Positions 10,953 to 22,622 of a DNA stretch of 64,000 nt are shown here, piece by piece; positions within the stretch are counted from its first letter, which is position 1; every line of letters begins with the position of its first letter. Both the position numbers and the translations under genes were made by a program. Origin of the DNA: Plantago major (taxonomy: Eukaryota; Streptophyta; Magnoliopsida; Lamiales; Plantaginaceae); the NCBI GenBank assembly GCA_026545765.1, contig CM048844.1, positions 1,674,001 to 1,738,000 on the forward strand. The letters run 5' to 3'. The notes under the pieces were generated by a model that had not been told where the DNA came from, ran no database searches, and worked only from the letters and a program-made list of their open reading frames with translations.

Positions 10953-12329
10953 TGTGAAAAATGAGTTTTGGGTTAACACTTGCACGAATGGTTGGATGGT
11001 ATTAAGTTTTCCGTTAACTACTGGACATGTTTCAACACAATATTAATTTTGTTTTTCTTTAAAACATTTAAATATTTGTTGAATGGATAAATAATTTTAC
11101 TAATCTGGTGTTTACACATTGCTTCTAGTTAATTGAAAATTTAACATCATCATGCAAATTGAAGATTTTGTAAAGACTTCACTGCAACTTTTAAAGAAAA
11201 AAAATTAATTGTGTAAATTGTAAGCTGATGAAAAGTTTTTAGTTCAAGATAAAAAAAAATCATATTTTCAATTTGAAATATAACATGAGAATATTTGCAA
11301 TGAGCACCACAAGTTTTAATAAATTGTAATGAGAACAATTTATAAGTCTCATCCACTATATTCCTCTTAATTTGACTGCAGGTTTCGAATTCGGTCATGT
11401 AATTAAGAGTCGGATAAAACAAAGAGGGAGCATGGGGCACAACGGGAATTTTCGGATGATAGTGGCCCACCTATTTCATTTTTTTTAGCTTTTTAGTTTA
11501 AAATATTAATAATAAATTAAATATATAATAATAAAATATAAAAATTATACCAACATTCATATTTTTTCGAGATCTATAAATTGACACCAATTTTCGTTCA
11601 TTTCACACCACTTCTACTTTTTCCCTTATTTCATTTTAAATATTTTTAAGTGAGATTTCACTAATCTCAACTTGTATATATGTTTATAATATATTTAACA
11701 TGTTAAATATGTAAAAAATAAAATAAAAAATTATGATGATTATATTTGGGGTACGACCCATTGCGGAGGAATTTTCAGGTTTCAACCGTGTTCCAGTCGT
11801 GCCCGAAAAAGGGAACGAGACCCAATGTGAATCGTCTAAGTCTCTCATCCACTATATGCCTACATGTTGACATGTGTACGTACGTCACCTTCCTACATCA
11901 ACTTCCCATGCACGTGACCAGGGTCCCCTATTTCATTTTCCTTGGAGAGTTGTTAAATACAGCACTAATTAATTAAACTCAAAGACCAATTATTTGATCT
12001 TTTCAAAACGCCTTAACTTAAAAAAATCGTATAACATTAACGTAAAATCGTAATAACTCGTTTACGCGAACACAATAACATTAACATGCACGATTCATCC
12101 CGAATTACAACAATTAAAAACATCGAAATTTTTTAACAAACTTTGCTTGTTGGAACAAAATTATAAAATACCTAAATATTTGAACACTATATACATAATT
12201 AAAAAAAAAAGAAAAAAAAAGATTATATTCAAACCGGTATATATATTTCTCAATATTATATTCAAACTTGAATCGAAATTCTTTCGAATAAAAGATTACA
12301 ACTTGAACACGGACGAACGAACTTGAATC
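10953..12329. other. Gene-free AT-rich stretch
   Basis: No domain, splice structure or terminal-repeat element was recognised. Small open frames (11150-11470 minus, 11746-11976 plus, 12114-12416 minus) look random. Confidence 0.5.
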
Positions 12330-12720
12330 GAAAATATTACATGTCATGACTAGGTAATGATGGAATAACATCTTTAAAGTGTTCACAAATTTCATCGAGA
12401 ATGTCGAATACGTCATTTTGGCTCACTATAAGCATGTCATCCACATAGATAAGCAAATATATCATGTCTTCGACATTCTCACCATAGAAGTAAACACAGG
12501 TGTCGTAGTCACACCGCCTAAACTTGTGACTCAACATAAACTTGTCAAATCTTCTATACCATTGCCTTGGACTCTGTTTAAGACCATATAGTGATCTCAA
12601 CAATAAACAAGCCTTGTGCTCCTTGTCATCTACCTCAATACCCTCAGGTATCCTCATGTAAATCTCTTCATCCAGCTTCCCATGCAAGTGAAAGTATATA
12701 TATATGTCCAAGAGACAATC
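12330..12720 (-). mobile_element. Copia reverse-transcriptase fragment
   Basis: The minus-strand frame encodes the RT core of a Ty1/Copia element: LHGKLDEEIYMRIPEG, SLYGLKQSPRQWYRRFDKFM and the catalytic YVDDMLIVSQ box. Homology begins abruptly at LHGKLDE and stops shortly after YVDD. No integrase, RNase H or LTR is attached. It covers the same part of RT as the plus-strand Copia fragment starting near 13443 but is only about 70% similar by eye, so it appears to come from a different element. Confidence 0.85.
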
Positions 12721-13442
12721 ATTTATGAGGATGATATATGCTTTGGTCACATTCAATTTATTATTGTTAATAATATTGTTATTTGGCATTGCATTTATTG
12801 AGTTATTATTTGATTGTTTAAATAGTTCAATAAGATGTTCCCATAGACTGCACGTTATCACCAAGTGTGTGAGAACTTGGATGACAGAACGTAAGTATTA
12901 AAATAGCCCCAATCGAGAGTCATTGAGATTTGGGATATCAATGACGCATGTTAAAGATTGGCATGTGATCTGCATCATATTCTTGAAGAATGTAGTATCT
13001 CTCACGACTACGAATGACTTGGTCATTCATGATGGATGCATGGACACCTTGGAGGGTGTTGGCAGACCCGCCGAGAAAACATTTGGTTAATTCTATTTAT
13101 ATGTCTATGGAAGTATCGGTGTGTAAGGTGATGTATTAGTCCTTAGACTTGAGGTCAATACTGACTACATGTAATAAGTGATGTACTTTGACCATGACCA
13201 ATGCTTGCACTCCTAATGGGGTAGATACGGCATGTGTTAGGTGCATCACGAAGTACATGGGAGTAGTAGTTTAGCCAAGATAGGATTCATTCCTCGCAAT
13301 AGACATTGGAGAGAATACTTTACATCTCATAGTTAGGTTGATCGTTAGTCATTGGCCAATGCATTACGAACATTGATTATACATAAATCTTCTCACCAGT
13401 TGTCAAGCAAATTTCAATAAGAGTTCTACTTGCTATGGTTAC
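12721..13442. other. Spacer between two inverted Copia fragments
   Basis: About 700 bp without a recognisable protein domain. Its irregular, low-AT character differs from the surrounding intergenic DNA and it may be non-coding retroelement sequence, but no LTR or primer-binding site could be shown. Confidence 0.3.
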
Positions 13443-13696
13443 TCAGTGGAAGCTACATCTTTAACAAATGGATGTGAAGACTGCATTCTTGCATGGGAAG
13501 CTTGATGAAATTATATATATGAGAATACGAGATGGTGTGCATGTGGATGATAAGGAGAATAAAGCTTGCATTCTCAGGAGATCATTGTATGGTCTTAAAC
13601 AAAGTCCACGCCTATGGTATAGGAGGTTTGATGATTTCATGAGTTCTATACATTTTCAGAGGAGCAGGTATGATAGTTGCATTTACTTATTAAGTA

Positions 13697-13954
13697 CTCC
13701 CTCCATTTCAGAAAAAAGTGTTACATTTTACTATTCTGCGGTCAACTGTCTCCGCGTTTGACCACAATTTACTCTTAAACGATATTAATAAATAAATTAT
13801 TAAAATTATATAATGAAAATTTAGTAATTAAAATTTTATTATATGATTTTATTAAATTATTTACTATTATCGTTTATGAGTAATTTGTGGTCGAACTCGA
13901 AGACAGTTGACCGGTCAAAGTCAAAATGTAACACTTTCTCTGAAATTGAGGGAG
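13697..13954. mobile_element. Stowaway-like MITE inserted in Copia RT
   Basis: A 258-bp element with TA duplication (13695-13696, 13955-13956). The ends are CTCCCTCCATTTCAGA and the complement of CTCCCTCAATTTCAGA. The terminal inverted repeat extends to about 34 bp with few mismatches (through GTGTTACATTT). It breaks the Copia RT frame just upstream of the DD box, so it is younger than that Copia copy. Confidence 0.95.
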
Positions 13955-15081
13955 TATTTCACAGAAGAATTGCATATATCTTCTACTTTTTATTGATGAC
14001 ATTCTTATTGTTGGGGATTCTATGAAAGATATTTGTGATTTGAAGCTAAAACTCAGTTCTGAATTTGAAATGAAAGATCTGGGGCGTGCTAAAAGAATTT
14101 TAGGCATGGATAGAGTAAGATATGATGCAGATGGGAGCTTATCACTATCACAGGCTAGTTATTTTACTAAGGTACTTGCAAGATTCAATATGAATCTCTC
14201 TAAGCCTGCAAATGTGCCTATAAATCCAGGAGTGAAGTTATCTATGAGCCAATGTCCTACTACTCAGTCTGATGTGATGAAAATGAGTAACATTCCCTAT
14301 GCAAGTGTTGTAGGGAGCATTATGTATGCAATGATTTGTTGTAGGCCAGATCTGGCATTTTCTATGAGTATGATTAGTAGGTATATGAGTAATCCTGGTC
14401 AGGAACATTGGAATGTGGTGAAAGGTGTATTCAGATACATAAGGGGAACACTGGATCATGGTTTGAAGTTTCAAACAACTCAGCAAAATGACTTTCCTCT
14501 ACAGGGATTTGTGGATGCTGATTTTGCATCAAATGTTGATAATAGGAAGTCAGTCACAGGTTTTGTTTTCACTCTCTTTGGTGCTGCAATTTTTTGGAAA
14601 TGCACACAACAATCTACTGTAGCATTATCAACTACAGAGGCAGAGTTCATAGTTGTTACAGAAGCTATTAAAGAAGCAATATGGTTGAGTGGCTTGCTAA
14701 AGGAGCTGGGAATTAATAAAAAAACTGTGACAATCAGAGTGCAATTCAGTTGTCTAAACACCAGCATTTCCATGAGAGGACTAAGCATATTGATGTCAGG
14801 CTATACTTCATCAGAGACATCATTGAGAGTGGCACAATTAAGGTGGAAAAGGTCCATACATCACACAATGCAGCAGACAGTTTTACTAAGCCTTTGTCTG
14901 CAGAAAAGTTCAAATATTGTGCAGATTTGATCAATGTAAGGAGCTTGAATTCTTATTGTAAATGAGTAATTTGAGACTATGGCATGTTCTAGCCATTAAG
15001 GGAACCTAAAGGTTGAGAGTTCTACCTTCAAATGGACTGTAAAGGGAAGTAAATCAAAGATCTTTGAGCTAAGGTGAAGAT

Positions 15082-15615
15082 TGTTGGTTTTTTTTTTTTT
15101 TTTTTTTTAGCTCAAATAGATTTGGACGGATGAGATTAAATCTGGGAACATCAACGGTGGAGATGATTTCTGGCAGTTAGAAACCGTTAGCTTATAACGG
15201 AAGTAAAGAAAACAGAGCAAGGCAGACTGCGGAAGGAAATCTGATCAAATTGCAAGGTGGTTTCTTCTTCTACTATAAATTGATCATCAACAGTTGATTT
15301 GTAGAGCTAGCACAACACAATTTCATCATCAATTTTCAATCTTTGTAACCATTTCTATATCCAATTCGATTGTGATAGTTGATAGGTTGCGGTTTATCGG
15401 TTTTATCTTGTTCTTGATCAAATTCGATTGATTCAAGCTTGTATTGTGTATGATTGAAAGCAATAAAGATTTGTGATCGTTTTCCCGTGGATGTAGGCTT
15501 GTTTTTTAGCCGAACCACGTAAATTCTCGTGTTGATTTCTTTGTTGTTCGATTGATTGTTTCGTTGTGTTTGTTGGTGCGAACGAAGAATACGATTGTTC
15601 TTGTTATACTCAACA
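15082..15615 (+). repeat. Copia 3' LTR
   Basis: The 534-bp sequence starts TGTTGGTTTT after a purine stretch and ends ACTCAACA, giving the canonical TGTTG...CAACA LTR ends. It includes a TATA-like segment and AATAAA-like signals (CAATAAAG near 15460). No 5' LTR partner exists in the window, so the element is truncated rather than complete. Confidence 0.7.
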
Positions 15616-16010
15616 TAATCTTTCTTCATACTTTTCTGATAATCAATACTGGTTTGTATTCTGAGTTTATGAGAAACTCCCACAATATAATTTGTCCTTC
15701 CAAACTATAATTCTAGAGTTCGTCCCTGCTCAAAAGTTCACAACAATCTATGTTTCAAGGTGAGTGACAACTTACAGAAAGAAAGAAGGAAAGATGGATA
15801 TAATAATTAGTTAAATAAGTTGTATATTATTATTCACTTGAGAATTGCAGCAGAGAACAGGATTGAATTACTTTTTTTTTTTCCTTTTTAACACATACAA
15901 AGAGACTTGTAATTTCTCATAAGTCATCGAAGATGAACACGAACATGACATGAAAGACTTGAATTACAACAACCAAAAAGAAAAAAGAAGCCAAGATATC
16001 TCTCTTTTCT

Positions 16011-16238
16011 TCAAACATCAGTCAAACATCCGCTTTTGAGCATGAGTGGCATCAGTGGCTTAAACGGCTCATTAGTAGAAGACATGAAAGCTTCAACTTT
16101 CGACTTGCAGATATCCATTGCCGATTTATCCCCTTTGTTTTCCTCCAAACACTTCCTCAACGCTTCATCGGAAAAACTCACATTACCTTTTGTCTCCGAA
16201 TCTCTAACCGCAACGTTCTTACCTTCATTGGTCTCCAT
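16011..16238 (-). CDS. Small conserved plant protein (LEENKGD type), 75 aa
   Basis: A 75-residue protein beginning METNEGKNVAVRDSETKG. I chose the ATG at 16238 rather than the upstream one at 16259, because it gives the conserved-looking METNEG start. Its core is ALRKCLEENKGDKSAMDICK followed by SKVEAFMSS and a basic/proline C-terminus ending SGCLTDV. The pattern Cys-Leu-x-x-Asn-x-x-Asp...Cys with an amphipathic helix recalls one half of a CHCH (twin Cys) fold as in mitochondrial assembly factors, but only two Cys flank the helix, so that link is speculative. A TATA-like sequence (16340-16347, minus) lies about 100 bp upstream. A decayed duplicate lies about 1 kb to the right. Function unknown. 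Confidence 0.7.
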   Translation of the reverse strand: METNEGKNVAVRDSETKGNVSFSDEALRKCLEENKGDKSAMDICKSKVEAFMSSTNEPFKPLMPLMLKSGCLTDV

Positions 16239-16339
16239 CCAATAATTATTAGAAAACAAGAACGAAGAAAGCTAGAGGAAGGAAAGTATTTATGTGAGCT
16301 TGGGAAAGTTTGCGTAAGAACTGTGTGAATATGGCTTGG

Positions 16340-16347
16340 TATATATA
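16340..16347 (-). promoter_or_regulatory. TATA box of the small LEENKGD gene
   Basis: TATATATA on the minus strand, about 102 bp upstream of the chosen ATG, in otherwise mixed-composition DNA. Confidence 0.5.
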
Positions 16348-16996
16348 GTAGAAGAAAGGGTGAAGAGTTCGAACAAAGAGAGGCATGAATATGTTTGGCT
16401 TTCAACTTTGCCTTTTGTGTTTGTTTCCTTGTTCTTCAAACCCTCGGATACAAATCCTAAACAGGATTGAATTACTTAAAAGATGTTATGCTTTTAATAG
16501 AACAGGGTCACAGACTCACAGCTAGCTAGGATTCTTTCCCACCCAACCCCGGGAACATGCGCGGTTCGTGTTCTGATTCGTTGAATATTGCTAATCGGAT
16601 AACATAGTCATGAAGTCTCACACATTTAAAAAAAGGTACAACAAAAACAAAAACAAAAGCAAAGGACTCTTCGCTAAAGCAGCAGAGCAGGATCATCTGA
16701 TTAACCACCTATTTGTGAAGGAAATGCAGAGGTTAAAAAAAATTAACAAGAGTGCATGTATTCAAGCTTGGCAAGAGTGCATGAAATGGTCGCGATAATC
16801 TTGTTTCAAGGTTAGTTATAGAAGAGAGGTAAATAATGATTAGTGAATAAGTATATTATTCCCTTGAGGATTGCAGCAGAACCAGAACTTGATTGAATTA
16901 CTTTATTTTTTACTAATATATAAAAAGAGACTTGTAATTTCTCGCAAGTCATTTAACGCAAACAAGACAATGAGACGTGAAAGACTTGGATTACAA

Positions 16997-17193
16997 CTAA
17001 ATCATGCAGAGCCTAAAAGAAAAAGACCAAGATTCCTCTCTTCTCTTTAAACATCCACCATTGAGCATGAGTGGGATCAATGGCTTCTTCAGCTCAGTAG
17101 TAGAAGACATGAAAGCTTCAGCCTTCGACTTGCAGATATCCATGGTCGATTTGTCCCCTTTGTTTTCCTCCAGAGACTTCCTCAATGCTTCAT
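16997..17193 (-). pseudogene. Decayed duplicate of the LEENKGD gene
   Basis: Reads EALRKSLEENKGDKSTMDIC, then KSKAEAFMSSTTELKKPLIP, clearly the paralogue of the 75-aa protein in block A. The METNEG...SFSD amino half is gone (unrelated sequence joins directly before EALRK), the first conserved Cys is Ser, and the stop after GGCL is lost so the frame runs on into RREESWS. No start codon in a good context remains. This is a pseudogene left by the tandem duplication. Confidence 0.8.
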
Positions 17194-18291
17194 AGAAGAA
17201 CGCGTGAAAAAGTTCGAACTTGAATATGTTTGGCTTTCAACTTTGCCTCTGTGGTGTTTGTTTCCTCGTCCTTTTAACTCTCGGATACAAATCCTCAGCA
17301 GGATTGAATTACTAAAAGATGGTAGTATGCTTTTAATAGAACAGGGTCACAGGATACTTTCAACCCCACGCGACGCACAACAAAACGCAGTTCGATCGCA
17401 CTCCCGTTCACATTCGGATTCGCTGAATATAGTTTCAATCAGTAGTGAATCGTGCTCCATGTAATCGCAGAATCACGTTCATTCATAAGCGAATCTTGTT
17501 CCTGAAATTAGCTAGCTATAGCTATAGGATTCGCTGAAGAATCGAATTCTTCAAAGTGGTGACTGGTGAATCACGTACCATGTACTGCGTCCCGTTCCGG
17601 ACGATCCATGAATCATGCGAGCCTGTGATAGAATTCATGACAGGCCCACTCTTTGGAAGATTAAAGGTGAGTATGGCAAACAGAATGACAGGTGCACTAC
17701 TTAATCTCCTGAAAGAAGTTCTGGAGATGTGTATCCAAGGCTAATGCAACAGGAAGTCCGGGCAGAAAATGGCCAGGAAAATGTATGGTCAGTTCAAATG
17801 GCAATTCATCAAGAACTACTGTTGCACGATAGAGAAACTCATCAACAATCAAAGGACAACTAAAATTCTATCTAAATGACAATTCCTTGAGCCCTAATGT
17901 TGCACGTTATCAACTCTAACGTCAACAATATCAAAAAAAAAAATCACAAGTCACACATTTAAAAAAAAAGGCAGCTAAAGGATAGACAAAAACAAAGGCC
18001 TCTTTGCTAAAGCAGCAGCAGGATCATCTGATTAACCAGTCCGTAGTATAAAACTACTAGCCAAACTTACGCACGAATTCTTCATCAACAAGATTAAGCA
18101 ATTACAGATGTATGAAGGACAAATTAAATCGACATGAGGTTTAAAGGAAACAAGAGATTCTTTTTCCAATAATAAGAAAACAAATCCAAACAAGCTTGTT
18201 CATCACTAACACTAACATAATAACCAGAAAGCAATAAAGTAAAATAGAAAAACCAAAATTTACGATTCCATAATCAAACCTTTAATTTCCA

Positions 18292-18792
18292 CAACAAACT
18301 CAAACACCAACTGAAATCGCATCGAGATATCCAAATCATAAACAAACATAAGAAGAATAATACAGAACTTATTGTTCTTGACCTCAAACCAGCTAACTCA
18401 AGATCATACACAACAAACTCAAACACTAGCTGAAATCGCATCGAGATATCGAAATCATACACACACAAAAAAAAAAAAAAAAAGATGAATACATAACTTA
18501 TTGTTTTTGGCCTCAAATCAGCTCAATCAAGATAGTGATCATACACAACAAACTCAAACACCAGCTGAAATCGCATTGAGATATCCAAATCATAAACAAA
18601 CAAAAGAAGAATAATGCAGAACTTATTGTTCTTGGCCTCAAATCAGCTAAATCAAGATCACTGATCACAACAAACTCAGCACCAGCTGAGATTGCATCGA
18701 TATATCCAAATCACACACAAACAAAAGAATAATAATACAGGACTTGTTGATCTGGCCTCAAATCAGCTCGATCAAGACCATTGGTCATACCA
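18292..18792. repeat. Four-unit ~120-bp tandem repeat
   Basis: Units start at about 18292, 18411, 18546 and 18668, each opening with CAACAAACTCA, then a GAAATCGCATCGAGATAT core, AGAATAATACAGAACTTATT and CCTCAAATCAGCT. Period lengths of 119, 135 and 122 differ mainly through an A-run in unit 2. Open frames on the complement (18274-18516) simply mirror the repeat. It lies about 400 bp downstream of the small minus-strand gene at 19201-19470. Confidence 0.9.
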
Positions 18793-19200
18793 AGAAGTTT
18801 TCAGCACGATTATCAACTACCCTTAGCAATCCATCTCAGTAGTATCATTAAGTATTAGCAAACAATTACACGAACGCGACAGTTATAATAATTAGCAACT
18901 GCGATCACATGCCAATAGAAATAAATTCAACACATGGATTAAAAGCAACTGAATATTCTTCCAATTAACAAAGAAACCTTGATCATCAGTTCACCACTAA
19001 CACGATAGCCAGAAGGCAATGAACTCGAAATTAAAAAAAAAAATAAGAAACACAACTCTAATTCGAGAATAAGGAGACATAAGGTCTCCAATTGCACAAA
19101 CATCACCCTAATTCGAACAACAAAACCCAAAAGAAGCTAAAATCGCATGAAGCAGAAGAGGAATACACGCATAACCCTCCGATTATGACCTGAAATGAGC

Positions 19201-19470
19201 TCATACGGGGAGATTCTCGACGGATTGTGGAGGATTGGTGGCATTATTGGGGGCGTAGGAAGAAGAAGCGGTGGAATTGAGGGAGTAAGAGGTGAACATG
19301 AGAGGACGATCGTTGGCCTCTTCGCCGTCGTCTTCATCGTCGGTGGTGAGGTTGATGCAGGAGCAGCGTTCCAGAGAATTGAAGAAGGCTGATGCCAAGT
19401 TCATGCCGAACCACCGTGCCAGCCCGTCCATTTTCTCGTAATACGACGTCGTTTCGTTCTGGTTCGCCAT
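19201..19470 (-). CDS. Small conserved plant protein, 89 aa, unknown function
   Basis: Starts [20 protein letters not shown], continues [20 protein letters not shown] and [18 protein letters not shown], and ends in a Ser/Asn/Pro-rich tail ([11 protein letters not shown]). The hydrophobic, Cys-containing middle, acidic stretch and DRPLM box look like a short plant-specific family; I do not recognise a named domain. A TATA-like sequence (complement of 19541-19549) stands about 75 bp upstream, and the frame is intact and of single-exon form. The opposite-strand open frame (19195-19392) is its shadow. Function not assigned. Confidence 0.7.
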   Translation of the reverse strand: MANQNETTSYYEKMDGLARWFGMNLASAFFNSLERCSCINLTTDDEDDGEEANDRPLMFTSYSLNSTASSSYAPNNATNPPQSVENLPV

Positions 19471-19559
19471 TTTTGGGGATGATTGTGATTTTTTTCTTCT
19501 GAGAGGGAAAGGTAAGAGTGGACGGCACTAATTTCTTTCTGCTTTATATATTCAGGCAA

Positions 19560-20323
19560 ACTATTTTAAAATTATTCGGAGTGTTTGGTTACACGTTTGA
19601 ATTGAGTTTTCTCAATTCAAATTGAGTTTTTGTGTAGTTTCTCCGATTGTTTTTCTAAATGGATAGTATTATATTGGAAACACTCAATAGGAGATTAATA
19701 CAATTCCATTAAGTTTGTGGTGATACTGGGAAATGTTTCATTTGACTTTAAATTTCATATGGAAAGACCAAGTCAAATTGAAAATTATACTCCAAATGAT
19801 AATACTAGTTTAATATGAATTTTAAGGCCGGGTCGGACGAATGCGATATTTTTGAAATTGGAGTCTGGACAATCATTTCACGTCTCAATTCCATTCAATT
19901 AATGCATGATCTTTTTGGAATTTGAACATTTAGGACAAGATGGAATTTTTTTAATAACCTCATTCATATATACATAATATTAGCACATGAGTACCACTCC
20001 AACTTGTTTTTGTTTGTTAAATGATCAGATAACCTAATTTAGATTAACACACAATGGACAGGTCGTCACAAATTTTGTAACGACTTGATCACTAGTCGAC
20101 CGACCCCTGATGTTGTCTCCATTATACCAACACATGTAATTTTTATCCTCACCTGCGAACTTATTTATCATCACCTTATTGGTATGAATATCATTATCAA
20201 TCTATTTAAATTACTTGTAACTTTTGTGAATCTTTGGTGCTTACAATAATGATATTGAATTATTGATTTTATTTTTATCTATAAGAAATATTATCGGTGT
20301 TTTGTTGATAAAATTGCTATTGC
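19560..20323. other. Intergenic between divergent small gene and lumen-protein gene
   Basis: Shared upstream region of two divergently transcribed genes. No coding signal. It contains short inverted words (AATTGAGTTTTCTCAATT near 19608) but no defined element. Confidence 0.5.
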
Positions 20324-20346
20324 CACGTGTGTATCAAATGGATAAG
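20324..20346 (+). promoter_or_regulatory. G-box plus I-box upstream of the thylakoid lumen gene
   Basis: CACGTG (20324-20329) and GATAAG (20341-20346) lie within 80 bp of the ATG at 20401, with CCAAT immediately after. G-box/I-box pairs are typical of light-regulated nuclear genes for chloroplast proteins. The regulatory role here is inferred from motif and position. Confidence 0.5.
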
Positions 20347-20400
20347 TAACCAATGACTCCAAAACAAGACACTAAAATTCTGCACAACTGACATCCAACA

Positions 20401-22199
20401 ATGGCAACTAGTATCTCAATTCCTCTGCACCAACGGTCTCTCTGTTTCGGAAAATCTTCAGCCAAGCTCAAGCAATCTATATTCACTCTTCAACCAACCC
20501 AGATAAGATGTTCATGTAAGTGTACCATTTTAACTTGCCTTCAAACTAACGCATCACTTACTAATACCATATTTCTGATTGCTTTTCAGCTACAAGGGAT
20601 GATATAAGCAAATCTACGGAGAGTTTGGTTCCTTTTAAGGAACTTAGAAATGTTGCTTGTGGGTTTCTTGCGGTTTGGGCAGTGTCTGCTGTTTCGCCTG
20701 TTATTGCTGCTAATCAGGTTAATATATTATCAATCAAGAATCAATTTTTGTTCTGTGATGTTACTGTATGTATGCTTCTTAAGTGTTTGACAAAATGCCT
20801 ATTAATTGTCCTGTTTAGGATTCAATGTATTTGACGCAATTATTGGAAAATGGGCCTCAAATCATACACTGGGAGGTTAAGAATTGGCGTCTCATCTAAG
20901 TGGATGTTTGTGAAAAATTTAGGCTAATTATGAAGTTATTTTTTTTTTTTTTTGATTTATCATTGGTATCCGCCACAAGCGACTAATCCAATCGAGCTGG
21001 TAAAAAGTAGCTTATAAGTTGGAGGGTACCTGATTTATTATTTATAGATGATTGTAGCAGAATTGTGGTAAGTTGTCATAAGTTATAGTATGTTCTTGCA
21101 AGTTGCAACCATAATTTCAAGGACTCTTCTTTATACAAGTTGTATGAGTTTGCAAGAAACAGTCACCAGGAGCTTGATTATAGCTTTCTAATGTTGAAGT
21201 AATTGTGGATGAGTACTTAATGTTTGGTCGGGAAATGATTGTAGAGGCTTCCACCTTTGTCCAACGATCCAGATAGATGTGAGCGTGCCTTTGTTGGGAA
21301 CACAATTGGTCAAGCGAATGGGGTTTATGACAAACCGCTTGATCTTCGTTTTTGTGACTACACGAATGAGAAGTTGAATCTCAAGGGGAAGTCTCTTTCG
21401 GCTGCCCTCATGGCAGATGCCAAGTTTGATGGTGCAGATATGACTGAAGTGGTTATGTCCAAGGCTTATGCTGTTGGAGCTAGTTTTAAGGGTAAGTTCT
21501 CTTTCCTGATAGTTCTATCTTCTTATGAACCTTTCTGTTTACTACTCATTGATTAAATTTATCGTACTTGTATACTATACGAGATACATATAATTGGCAA
21601 TGTTGGTGTTATAAAGGATGTTTGTGGAATCTTTTTAGAGGTGCTTTTGACTCGTGCCACACTTCTAAGCTAAATTTGAATTGTTTGCAAATATATCTTC
21701 GGCTTAGTTTTGGAAAATGAAAATGGAAATGCATCTGCTTCCATATGAACTGATTCTCAAGAAAATTTCAACTGATCGTTTACTCGTGCAGTATTATATA
21801 TGTAGGTCTTATAGGCAATTAACATCAATTTCCATCAATACTAATGCCATGTGGTGCTAGATGCAGTTTAGAAAAGCTAGTTCAAAGTCCATGCTTTCAA
21901 ATGCTTCACAGAAGGTGCTATGTAAAATCTGAGATTGTTCAGGACTAAAACAGTATTGTTGTTTACATATTTCAGGCACAGATTTCACAAATGCAGTTCT
22001 CGACAGGGTGAATTTTGGTAAAGCTAATCTCAAGGGTGCCAAATTTAAGAATACTGTCCTGTCTGGATCCACATTTGAACAAGCTGAACTTCAAGATGTC
22101 GACTTTGAGGACACCATCATAGGTTATATCGATCTGCAGAAGATATGTGTAAATAAAACCATCAATGAAGAAGGACGAGCCAACTTGGGATGCCGATGA
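20401..22199 (+). CDS. TL17: Thylakoid lumenal 17.4 kDa protein (pentapeptide repeat)
   Basis: Four exons: 20401-20515, 20590-20717, 21245-21491 and 21976-22199, joining in phase to 237 aa. The start MATSISIPLHQRSLCFGKSS is a Ser-rich chloroplast transit peptide. It is followed by a second, hydrophobic lumen-targeting segment (VACGFLAVWAVSAVSPVIAA) with an Ala-rich cleavage site. The mature part has DRCERAFVGNTIGQANGVYD, then tandem pentapeptides of the A(D/N)LXX type (AKFDGADMTEVV, TDFTNAVLDRVNFGKANLKG, FEQAELQDVDFED) that would form a right-handed beta-helix. It ends INEEGRANLGCR. These features match the Arabidopsis 17.4 kDa lumen protein closely in length and order; its precise role is unknown. 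The donor of intron 2 (GTTAAT) is weak. A G-box/I-box pair precedes it. Confidence 0.93.
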
Positions 22200-22622
22200 T
22201 AACTCCATCTTGTTAATTCCACTTCTTTTTTGTTTTCCATCTTATAGCCACACATTCGCGGTATGCTACTAGTTATGAAAATGAGTCGTGTTCATTCCAG
22301 GATTAATGAATCCTTTTGATTGTGAATTTGTGATAGCTTATATGGGATAAATACTTCTTTGAAACAACTGGTGAAGATTGTTTTCTTCAGAAATCAAGTT
22401 TGGGCAAAAACTCAAGTCCATTTTGGCATTCTTATAGATTTTTCCCATCTTCTAATGCCGGATTCGAGTATCGTTGTTCTACAAATAAAAGGATGCTATT
22501 TCAATCATAATTTTCTCATAACAAGACACTGAGTATACACACCATGAGAACTATTCTTCAGACCAGTGAAATTCTATAAGTTTCAGAAGATAATATTTTT
22601 AGTCTCACGTTTTAAACAAAAA

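Larger units (their letters stand above)
13443..15615 (+). mobile_element. 5'-truncated Copia element with 3' LTR, split by a MITE
   Basis: Starts within RT (MDVKTAFLHGKLDEIIYMRI, SLYGLKQSPRLWYRRF), is interrupted at 13695 by a Stowaway MITE, and resumes at about 13973 with the active-site strand FIDDILIVGD. RT and RNase H continue through 14022-14930 (SVTGFVFTLFGAAIFWK, ALSTTEAEF). A one-base frame change near 14740 moves the end into another frame (KHQHFHERTKHIDVR, then SFTKPL, stop at 14963-14965). A purine stretch at about 15070-15081 precedes the 3' LTR. Gag, protease and integrase are absent. Confidence 0.9.
15751..18050. repeat. Tandem segmental duplication of about 1 kb
   Basis: Block A (15751-16800) and block B (16802 to about 18050) align in order: TGTTTCAAGGT starts, the small minus-strand gene, TTTAATAGAACAGGGTCACA, and a tail with GCAGGATCATCTGATTAACC (16688 and 18012). 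Block B has lost the 5' part of the gene and carries about 600 bp of extra sequence (17355-17940). Divergence of roughly 15-25% by eye suggests an old duplication. Confidence 0.85.

Noticed and set aside
13443..15615. Complete Copia element
   Set aside because: No 5' LTR, gag, protease or integrase; only RT, RNase H and one LTR remain.
18274..18516. 80-codon minus-strand frame with repeated YDFDISMRF-like words
   Set aside because: It is a direct translation of the 120-bp tandem repeat.
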